NCBI RefSeq assembly: GCF_000721235.1
Contig: NZ_JOFH01000057.1
Span: 1-28,481, forward strand
Source: Streptomyces olivaceus
GTDB lineage: Bacteria; Actinomycetota; Actinomycetes; Streptomycetales; Streptomycetaceae
Reading direction: 5' to 3'
DNA length: 28,481 bases
The position numbers and the translations under genes were made by a program. Below, piece by piece: positions 22,780-28,481 of the stretch. The notes beneath the pieces were generated by a model, which was not told the origin of the DNA, made no database searches, and saw only the letters and a program-made list of their open reading frames with translations. Within the stretch, counting starts at the first letter, position 1. Every line of letters begins with the position of its first letter.

Positions 22780-23625
22780 ATGAAGGCGGACAGCGGCAAC
22801 GCGAACGGTACGGAAGCGGAACTCTCCGACAGTCTCAAGACCTTCGGCGCGGTTCTCAAGGCCCTGCGCGAGGAATCCCGCCTGACGCAGGAGGAGTTCG
22901 CGCTGCGGGTGCAGTACTCGGCGGCCTACGTCGCCAAGATCGAACAGGGGAAGCGGTTCCCTCCGGGGGACCTGCCCACGCGGGCGGCGGAGGTGCTGGG
23001 CCCGGTCGCGGTCAAGGTCCTCAGCGCGGCGGCGAAGAGCCTGACGAGGAGGGCGGTACTGGCTTCCTGGTTTCGGCAGTGGGCCGAGATCGAAGAAGAC
23101 GCGATCTCCCTGTACGCGTACGAGTGCCGAGCGATTCCGGGGCTGTTGCAGCCTGAGGCATACATCCGGGCGATCTTCGACCGACGGCTGCCGCCCGCCT
23201 CCGAGGAACAGATCGAACGCGAGGTCGCGTCTCGGCTGGAGCGACAGCAACTGGTCTCCGCCAACCAGAACACCGCGTTCAGCTTCGTTATCGAGCAAGG
23301 CGTCGTAGCGCGGCGTATGGGAGGCCGCGCTGTCACCAGGCAAGTCATCGATCATCTTCTTGAGATGGGCGCGCGGCGCAATGTCGAGATCCAGATCATG
23401 GCCACCGTGCAGGAGGACCACTGCGGCATCGACGGTCAGATGTATCTCGCGGAGTCAACTGCTCACCAGTGGCTCGGCTACACCGAAGGCCAGCGCTCAA
23501 GCAGCCTGATCTCAGCGCCCAAGGACGTGAGTGTCCTGCTCCAGCGCTATGGCAAGCTGCGTTCCCAAGCCCTGGACTGTCGGGCTACCGTGACGCTGCT
23601 GGAAGAGATGGGAGCAGCGCTATGA
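22780..23625 (+). CDS. XRE-type helix-turn-helix regulator with DUF5753 (WhiJ/Scr1-like)
   Basis: A 281-residue regulator. The N-terminal HTH (about 20-75) has FGAVLKALREESRLTQEEFA, VQYSAAYVAKIEQGKRFPP and the typical fourth helix. A C-terminal DUF5753 (about 100-275) has the hallmark YECRAIPGLLQPEAYIRAI, then RLERQQ and the MGGRAVTRQVIDHLL segment. This architecture defines the WhiJ-like regulators of Streptomyces, which pair with DUF397 proteins and act on development; related pairs have been described as Scr1/Scr2 toxin-antitoxin systems. GGAGG lies 9 nt before the ATG. The stop codon overlaps the next ATG (ATGA). Codon use in its second half is somewhat less G/C-biased than in the flanking core genes, which is compatible with an accessory origin. 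Confidence 0.92.
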   Translation: MKADSGNANGTEAELSDSLKTFGAVLKALREESRLTQEEFALRVQYSAAYVAKIEQGKRFPPGDLPTRAAEVLGPVAVKVLSAAAKSLTRRAVLASWFRQWAEIEEDAISLYAYECRAIPGLLQPEAYIRAIFDRRLPPASEEQIEREVASRLERQQLVSANQNTAFSFVIEQGVVARRMGGRAVTRQVIDHLLEMGARRNVEIQIMATVQEDHCGIDGQMYLAESTAHQWLGYTEGQRSSSLISAPKDVSVLLQRYGKLRSQALDCRATVTLLEEMGAAL

Positions 23626-23822
23626 CTACCGACCACGAGCTGAGCTGGTTCAAGAGCAGCTACAGCGGCAGCGAGAACGACAACTGCGTCGAGGTCGCCC
23701 TGCGCACCGGGACAGTGCACGTCCGCGACTCCAAGGACACGCGCATCCGGCCTCTCGCCGTCACGCCGTCCGCGTGGACCGCATTCGCAACACACGCGGC
23801 CGAGGCGTCGCTGGACGGCTGA
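23622..23822 (+). CDS. DUF397 protein, first tandem copy
   Basis: A 66-residue DUF397 protein. It has the family order LSWFKSSYSG, NCVEVA and VHVRDSKD, then the final Trp-Thr-Ala-Phe. It overlaps the XRE stop codon by 4 nt (ATGA), so it is translationally coupled to that regulator. DUF397 proteins are small partners of WhiJ-type regulators; in Scr1/Scr2 pairs the DUF397 member is reported to be the toxin, while in whiJ/abaA clusters it modulates development. Which applies here cannot be told from the sequence. The next gene is a second copy about 72% identical by hand count. Confidence 0.92.
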   Translation: MTTDHELSWFKSSYSGSENDNCVEVALRTGTVHVRDSKDTRIRPLAVTPSAWTAFATHAAEASLDG

Positions 23823-23866
23823 GTCCTCATCGCACACGACCTGAGCGGATACGGGCGAGGAGCACT

Positions 23867-24067
23867 ATGAGCGCCACTGATCAACTGAGCTGGTTCAAGA
23901 GCAGCTACAGCGGCGGGGACGGAGACAACTGCGTCGAGGTCGCCCTGTGCCCCGAGGCGATTCACGTCCGCGACTCGAAGGACAAGCGCATTCGGCCCCT
24001 CGCCGTCACCCCCACGGCGTGGACCGCGTTCACGGCGCTCGCGGCAGGCGCACCCGCGGGCGGCTAA
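23867..24067 (+). CDS. DUF397 protein, second tandem copy
   Basis: A 66-residue paralogue of the preceding gene. From LSWFKSSYSG to the end I count 43 identical residues out of 60. Differences cluster in the loop after SYSG, at the CPEA/RTGT segment and in the last 12 residues, so the copies may have diverged in partner recognition. It has its own ribosome binding site (GAGGAG just before the ATG). The gap from the first copy is 44 bp. The nucleotide sequence encoding the first ten shared residues is identical over about 30 bp. This copy has an extra Cys (ALCPEA). A terminator follows. Confidence 0.9.
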   Translation: MSATDQLSWFKSSYSGGDGDNCVEVALCPEAIHVRDSKDKRIRPLAVTPTAWTAFTALAAGAPAGG

Positions 24068-24088
24068 GTTCGGCCGTACATCACACCG

Positions 24089-24125
24089 GCGGGCGGGCAC
24101 GGGAGTTGTTCTCGTGCCCGCCCGC
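24089..24125 (+). terminator. Terminator after the second DUF397 gene
   Basis: A perfect 13-bp stem (24089-24101 with 24113-24125) with an 11-nt loop is followed by GTTTG. It separates the regulator module from tldD. Confidence 0.82.
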
Positions 24126-24143
24126 GTTTGAAGGGATCTCCCC

Positions 24144-25667
24144 GTGCCCCATGACCTCGATCAGTCCTTCACGGCACTCCCCCTGCGCCCCCTCGCCGAC
24201 GCCGCCCTCGCCCGCGCGCGTGCCCTCGGGGCCGAGCACGCCGACTTCCGGCTCGAACGGGTGCGCAGCGCCTCCTTGCGGCTGCGGGACGCCCGGCCCG
24301 CCGGGTCGTCGGACACCACCGACCTCGGGTACGCGGTACGGGTGGTGCACGGCGGTACGTGGGGCTTCGCGTCCGGCGTGGACCTGACCCTGGACGCCGC
24401 GGCCAGGGTCGCCTCGCAGGCGGTGGCGATGGCGAAGCTGTCGGCGCAGGTGATCAAGGCGGCCGGGTCGGACGAGAGGGTGGAGCTCGCGGACGAGCCC
24501 GTGCACGCCGACAAGACCTGGGTGTCGGCGTACGGGATCGATCCCTTCACCGTGCCCGACGCGGAGAAGTCGGCGCTGCTGGCCGACTGGAGCGCGCGGC
24601 TGCTGGCGGCCGACGGGGTCGATCACGTGGACGCCTCGCTGCTCACCGTGCACGAGAACAAGTTCTACGCCGACACCACCGGGACGTCGACCACGCAGCA
24701 GCGGGTACGGCTGCACCCCGTGCTCACCGCCGTGTCGGTGGACGACTCCAGCGGCGAGTTCGACTCCATGCGTACCCTCGCGCCCCCGGTCGGGCGCGGG
24801 TGGGAGTACCTGACCGGGACCGGCTGGGACTGGGACGCCGAGCTGGCCGAGATGCCCGGGCTGCTGGCGGAGAAGATGCGGGCGCCCAGCGTCGAGGCGG
24901 GGCTGTACGACCTGGTCGTCGACCCGTCGAACCTGTGGCTGACCATCCACGAGTCCATCGGGCACGCTACCGAGCTGGACCGTGCGCTCGGGTACGAGGC
25001 CGCGTACGCCGGCACCTCCTTCGCCACCTTCGACCAGCTCGGCACGTTGCGCTACGGCTCCGAGCTGATGAACGTCACCGGCGACCGCACCGCCGAGCAC
25101 GGGCTGGCGACGATCGGCTACGACGACGAGGGCGTCGCGGGCCAGTCCTGGGACCTGGTGAAGGACGGCAGGCTGGTGGGGTACCAGCTGGACCGGCGGA
25201 TCGCGCGGCTCACCGGCTTCGAGCGGTCCAACGGGTGCGCCTACGCCGACTCCCCCGCCCACGTGCCGGTGCAGCGCATGGCCAACGTGTCGCTGCGGCC
25301 GGATCCGGGCGGGCTGGCCACCGAGGATCTGATCGGTGGTGTCGACCGCGGGATCTACGTGGTCGGGGACCGGTCGTGGAGCATCGACATGCAGCGGTAC
25401 AACTTCCAGTTCACCGGTCAGCGGTTCTTCCGGATCGAGAACGGGCGGCTCGCGGGGCAGCTGCGGGACGTGGCGTACCAGGCGACGACGACCGACTTCT
25501 GGGGGTCGATGGCGGCGGTCGGCGGGCCGCAGACGTACGTCCTGGGCGGCGCCTTCAACTGCGGCAAGGCCCAGCCCGGTCAGGTCGCGGCCGTCTCGCA
25601 CGGCTGCCCCTCCGCCCTCTTCAAGGGCGTCAACATTCTGAACACGACGCAGGAGGCCGGTCGATGA
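24144..25667 (+). CDS. tldD: TldD metalloprotease subunit
   Basis: A 507-residue TldD/PmbA-family protein. The zinc motif HESIGH (residues 269-274, an HExxxH pattern) supplies the ligands and catalytic Glu, and a Cys-containing C-terminal segment (GAFNCGKAQPGQVAAVSHGC) completes the active-site region. TldD forms a heterodimer with TldE and degrades unfolded peptides; in E. coli it matures microcin B17 and removes the CcdA antitoxin. No RiPP precursor is visible nearby. The GTG at 24144 has AAGGGA upstream. Its stop overlaps the tldE start (ATGA). The gene begins only 19 bp after a terminator, so its promoter must overlap the end of the preceding module. Confidence 0.95.
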   Translation: MPHDLDQSFTALPLRPLADAALARARALGAEHADFRLERVRSASLRLRDARPAGSSDTTDLGYAVRVVHGGTWGFASGVDLTLDAAARVASQAVAMAKLSAQVIKAAGSDERVELADEPVHADKTWVSAYGIDPFTVPDAEKSALLADWSARLLAADGVDHVDASLLTVHENKFYADTTGTSTTQQRVRLHPVLTAVSVDDSSGEFDSMRTLAPPVGRGWEYLTGTGWDWDAELAEMPGLLAEKMRAPSVEAGLYDLVVDPSNLWLTIHESIGHATELDRALGYEAAYAGTSFATFDQLGTLRYGSELMNVTGDRTAEHGLATIGYDDEGVAGQSWDLVKDGRLVGYQLDRRIARLTGFERSNGCAYADSPAHVPVQRMANVSLRPDPGGLATEDLIGGVDRGIYVVGDRSWSIDMQRYNFQFTGQRFFRIENGRLAGQLRDVAYQATTTDFWGSMAAVGGPQTYVLGGAFNCGKAQPGQVAAVSHGCPSALFKGVNILNTTQEAGR

Positions 25668-27061
25668 GCGTCCGCAGCAACAAGCCGCACGAGGTCGTCG
25701 AGCGGGCGCTGGAGCTGTCCCGGGCGGACGGGTGCGTCGTGATCGCCGACGAGGAGTCGACCGCCAACCTGCGCTGGGCGGGCAACGCGCTCACCACCAA
25801 CGGCGTCACGCGCGGGCGCACGCTGACGGTGGTCGCCACGGTCGACGGGCGCGAGGGCACGGCGTCCGGCGTGGTGTCGCGGTCGGCCGTGACCCTGGAC
25901 GAGCTGGAGCCCCTGGTGCGGGCCGCCGAGGCCGCCGCGCGCGGCGCCGGTCCGGCCGAGGACGCGCAGCCGCTCGTTGCGGGCGTGCCCGCGTCGCCGG
26001 ACTTCACCGACGCGCCGGCCGAGACGTCGTCGGCCGTGTTCGCCGACTTCGCGCCCGCCCTCGGAGAGGCGTTCGCACGCGCGCGTGCGGGCGGCCGGGA
26101 GCTGTACGGGTTCGCCAACCACGAGATGACGTCGACGTACGTGGGCACGTCGACGGGGCTCAGGCTGCGGCACGACCAGCCCAACGGGACGCTGGAGCTG
26201 AACGCCAAGTCGCCGGACCGGACCCGGTCGGCCTGGGCGGGGCGCGCCACACGGGACTTCAAGGACGTCGACCCGGCGGCTCTCGACGCCGACCTGGCCG
26301 TACGGCTGGGCTGGGCCGAGCGGCGGGTGGAGCTGCCTGCGGGGCGGTACGAGACCCTGCTGCCGCCGACCGCGGTCGCGGACCTGCTGATCTACCAGTA
26401 CTGGTCGGCCTCCGGGCGGGACGCGGTCGAGGGGCGCACGGTGTTCTCCGAGCCGGGCGGCGGCACCCGGGTCGGCGAGCGGCTCGGCGCGCTGCCGCTG
26501 ACCCTGCGCAGTGATCCGCACGAGCCGGGTCTGGAGAGCGCGCCGTTCGTGGTCGCGCACTCCTCGGGCGGCGACCAGTCGGTGTTCGACAACGGGCTGC
26601 CGGTGGCGGCGACGGACTGGATCCGGGCCGGGGAGCTGCACCGGCTGACGACCACCCGGCACGGCGCCGGGCTGACCGGCCTGCCGGTGGCCCCGGCGAT
26701 CGGCAACCTCGTCCTGGACGGGGGCGACCCCGGCCGCTCGCTGGAGGACATGGTCGCCGCCACCGAGCGGGGGCTGCTGCTGACCTGCCTCTGGTACATC
26801 CGCGAGGTGGACCCGGCGACGCTGCTGCTGACCGGGCTGACCCGGGACGGCGTCTACCTCGTCGAGCACGGCGAGGTCGTCGGCGAGGTGAACAACTTCC
26901 GGTTCAACGAGTCGCCGGTGGGTCTGCTGGGGCGGGCCACGGAGGCCGGGCGCACGGAGAAGACGCTGCCCAGGGAGTGGGGCGACTGGTTCACCAAGGC
27001 CGCGATGCCCGCGCTGCGGGTCCCCGATTTCAATATGAGCTCTGTCAGTCAGGGCGTATAA
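25664..27061 (+). CDS. tldE: TldE/PmbA protease partner subunit
   Basis: A 465-residue TldD/PmbA-family protein without the HExxxH motif, as expected for TldE, which shapes the substrate channel of the TldD/E heterodimer. It has the family fold with an N-terminal domain (about 1-150), GFANHEMTSTYVGTSTGLRLR and the C-terminal SPVGLLGRATEAGRTEKTLPREWGD region. The ATG overlaps the tldD stop by 4 nt and has AGGAGG 7 nt upstream, so the subunits are made together. The last codons (about 27025-27061) are noticeably AT-richer than the rest of the gene and may hold the tyrS promoter. Confidence 0.94.
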   Translation: MSVRSNKPHEVVERALELSRADGCVVIADEESTANLRWAGNALTTNGVTRGRTLTVVATVDGREGTASGVVSRSAVTLDELEPLVRAAEAAARGAGPAEDAQPLVAGVPASPDFTDAPAETSSAVFADFAPALGEAFARARAGGRELYGFANHEMTSTYVGTSTGLRLRHDQPNGTLELNAKSPDRTRSAWAGRATRDFKDVDPAALDADLAVRLGWAERRVELPAGRYETLLPPTAVADLLIYQYWSASGRDAVEGRTVFSEPGGGTRVGERLGALPLTLRSDPHEPGLESAPFVVAHSSGGDQSVFDNGLPVAATDWIRAGELHRLTTTRHGAGLTGLPVAPAIGNLVLDGGDPGRSLEDMVAATERGLLLTCLWYIREVDPATLLLTGLTRDGVYLVEHGEVVGEVNNFRFNESPVGLLGRATEAGRTEKTLPREWGDWFTKAAMPALRVPDFNMSSVSQGV

Positions 27062-27062
27062 C
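27057..27062 (+). promoter_or_regulatory. Candidate -10 box of tyrS at the tldE stop codon
   Basis: TATAAC overlaps the tldE stop codon (TAA at 27059-27061) inside an AT-rich island. Transcription would start about 75 nt before tyrS. No convincing -35 is seen. Confidence 0.35.
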
Positions 27063-27093
27063 CTCGTAGGCGTTCACCACCGGCCGTCGGCCG

Positions 27094-27128
27094 ACCGGCC
27101 GGAGATCATCCACCGGCCGAAGATCATC
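27094..27128 (+). repeat. 18-bp-period tandem repeat in the tyrS leader
   Basis: ACCGGCCGGAGATCATC (27094-27110) is followed by ACCGGCCGAAGATCATC (27112-27128), one mismatch in 17. The second copy ends directly at the AAGGAG ribosome binding site (27129-27134). The GGCCG elements can also pair with each other. Confidence 0.75.
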
Positions 27129-27145
27129 AAGGAGACACGAGAACC

Positions 27146-28417
27146 GTGACGGACATCGTCGACGAGCTGAAGTGGCGCGGGCTGTTCGCCCAGTCCACCG
27201 ACGAAGACGCATTGCGCAAGGCGCTCGCGGACGGTCCCGTCACGTTCTATTGCGGTTTCGACCCGACCGCGCCGTCCCTGCACGTGGGGCACCTGGTGCA
27301 GGTGCTCACCGTGCGCCGGCTCCAGCAGGCCGGGCACCGGCCGCTGGCGCTGGTCGGCGGGGCCACGGGGCAGATCGGCGACCCGCGCCCGACCGCGGAG
27401 CGCACGCTGAACTCCCCGGAGACCGTCGCCGGCTGGGTGCAGCGGCTGCGGGGGCAGATCGAGCCGTTCCTGACCTTCGAGGGCGAGAACGCCGCGGTGA
27501 TGGTCAACAACCTCGACTGGACCGAGGGCCTGTCGGCGATCGAGTTCCTGCGGGACATCGGCAAGCACTTCCGGGTCAACAAGATGCTGACCAAGGACTC
27601 CGTGGCCCGGCGACTGGAGTCCTCCGAGGGCATCAGCTACACGGAGTTCAGCTACCAGCTGCTGCAGGCGATGGACTTCCTCCAGCTCTACCGCCGCTAC
27701 GGCTGCACGATGCAGCAGGGCGGCAGCGACCAGTGGGGCAACCTGACGGCGGGGCTCGACCTGCTGCACCGGTTGGAGCCGGACGCGGGTGTGCACGCCT
27801 ACGCGACGCCGCTGATGACCAAGGCGGACGGCACCAAGTTCGGCAAGACCGAGGGCGGCGCCGTCTGGCTCGACCCGGAGATGACGACACCGTACGCGTT
27901 CTACCAGTTCTGGCTGAACGTGGACGACCGGGACATCTCGACGTACATGCGCATCCTGTCCTTCCGCTCCCGCGAGGAGCTGGAGGAGCTGGAGCGGCAG
28001 ACCGAGGAGCGTCCGCAGGCCAGGGCGGCGCAGCGCGCGCTCGCGGAGGAGCTGACGACGCTGGTGCACGGCGCCGACCAGACGGCCGCCGTGATCGCCG
28101 CGTCCCGGGCCCTGTTCGGGCAGGGCGACCTGACGGAGCTGGACGAGCGGACGCTGGCCGCGGCTCTCTCCGAGCTGCCGCACGCGAAGGTCGCCGAGCC
28201 CGCCCCGGTCGTGGACCTGCTCGCCGAGGTCGGCCTGGTGGCCAGCAAGTCCGCCGCGCGGCGCACGGTGAAGGAGGGCGGCGCCTACGTGAACAACGTC
28301 AAGGTCGCCGCCGAGGACGCCGTCCCCGCCAGGGAGGACCTGCTGCACGGCCGCTGGCTGGTGCTGCGCCGCGGCAAGAAGAACCTGGCCGCGGTGGAGG
28401 TCGCCGCCGGGGCCTGA
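27146..28417 (+). CDS. tyrS: Tyrosine--tRNA ligase
   Basis: A 423-residue class I aminoacyl-tRNA synthetase that charges tRNA-Tyr. The HIGH-type motif is HVGH (46-49) and the KMSKS-type motif is KFGKT (231-235), the usual bacterial TyrRS version. GGSDQWGN and the [12 protein letters not shown] segment mark the tyrosine and adenylate pocket. The C-terminal part (about 350-423) is an S4-like RNA-binding domain, seen as [18 protein letters not shown]. The GTG start has AAGGAG 11 nt upstream. The gene is probably transcribed on its own and is closed by a terminator at the window edge. Nothing is missing or odd in the coding sequence. Confidence 0.97.
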   Translation: MTDIVDELKWRGLFAQSTDEDALRKALADGPVTFYCGFDPTAPSLHVGHLVQVLTVRRLQQAGHRPLALVGGATGQIGDPRPTAERTLNSPETVAGWVQRLRGQIEPFLTFEGENAAVMVNNLDWTEGLSAIEFLRDIGKHFRVNKMLTKDSVARRLESSEGISYTEFSYQLLQAMDFLQLYRRYGCTMQQGGSDQWGNLTAGLDLLHRLEPDAGVHAYATPLMTKADGTKFGKTEGGAVWLDPEMTTPYAFYQFWLNVDDRDISTYMRILSFRSREELEELERQTEERPQARAAQRALAEELTTLVHGADQTAAVIAASRALFGQGDLTELDERTLAAALSELPHAKVAEPAPVVDLLAEVGLVASKSAARRTVKEGGAYVNNVKVAAEDAVPAREDLLHGRWLVLRRGKKNLAAVEVAAGA

Positions 28418-28451
28418 GGGCCGGGCGGCAGGGAGATGTGCGGCGGGGGCG

Positions 28452-28481
28452 GCTTCCGGGAACCGACTGGTTCCCGGAAGC
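28452..28481 (+). terminator. Terminator after tyrS, at the window edge
   Basis: A perfect 13-bp stem (28452-28464 with 28469-28481) with loop GACT. The window ends at the last base of the stem, so a T-tract cannot be judged. Confidence 0.85.

Noticed and set aside
24144..27061. RiPP cluster around TldD/TldE
   Set aside because: No precursor peptide, cyclodehydratase or exporter lies next to the proteases; the pair is a housekeeping locus in many bacteria.

Overview
The window is chromosomal DNA from a Streptomyces or a very close relative. The evidence is the very high GC content with G/C-ending codons, the frequent GTG starts (plus one TTG start), a chaplin gene, a WhiJ/AbaA-type regulator with DUF397 partners, and a gene order that runs through serB, an InhA-type enoyl reductase, fabG and tyrS as I remember it from the SCO1800-SCO1818 stretch of S. 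coelicolor. Most of it is core genome, densely packed, with about 30 genes. The left edge (1-345) is unlike the rest: it is the promoter and leader region of a ribosomal RNA operon that reads leftward out of the window.

Layout. (1) 1-3400: rrn promoter region, a 3-methyladenine DNA glycosylase (-), a Spo0M-like protein, a PEBP/YbhB-like protein and an HNH nuclease (+). (2) 3400-5860, minus strand: an ABC ATPase, an NfeD-like membrane protein and an SPFH/band-7 protein. (3) 6013-9213: a conserved hypothetical gene (+), the cysteine-less chaplin chpE (-), and a GAF histidine kinase with an overlapping NarL-type regulator (-); four 16-bp tandem repeats lie between regulator and chpE. (4) 9446-12385 (+): an SDR overlapping a divergent QueA homologue, then a secreted SLT-domain protein. 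(5) 12509-15082 (-): an FHA-FHA-ABC transporter of Rv1747 type. (6) 15643-18125: serB (+), then on the minus strand a SixA-like phosphatase, a 74-residue membrane protein and a 38-residue SGM_5486-type protein. (7) 18212-20321: an MFS exporter divergent from a GntR/FCD regulator, with palindromes over the exporter's -10 box. (8) 20419-21896 (-): fabG and the InhA-type reductase. (9) 22073-24067: an RsbW-like ATPase divergent from an XRE-DUF5753 regulator and two tandem DUF397 genes. (10) 24144-28417 (+): tldD-tldE, then tyrS, ending in a strong terminator stem at the window edge.

How the genes work together. Clear functional pairs are the two-component system, the translationally coupled TldD/TldE, FabG with the enoyl reductase (two steps of FAS II elongation), the GntR regulator with its exporter, and the ATPase/XRE/DUF397 module. 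The least explained elements are the divergent QueA with a palindromic Ala-Arg insert, the module with duplicated DUF397 genes, and several short repeat clusters in intergenic DNA (4386-4494, 7338-7401, 22695-22728, 27094-27128). Several genes have a TANNNT hexamer 6-8 nt before the start codon, which suggests leaderless transcripts. I saw no tRNA, insertion sequence, prophage or CRISPR array.
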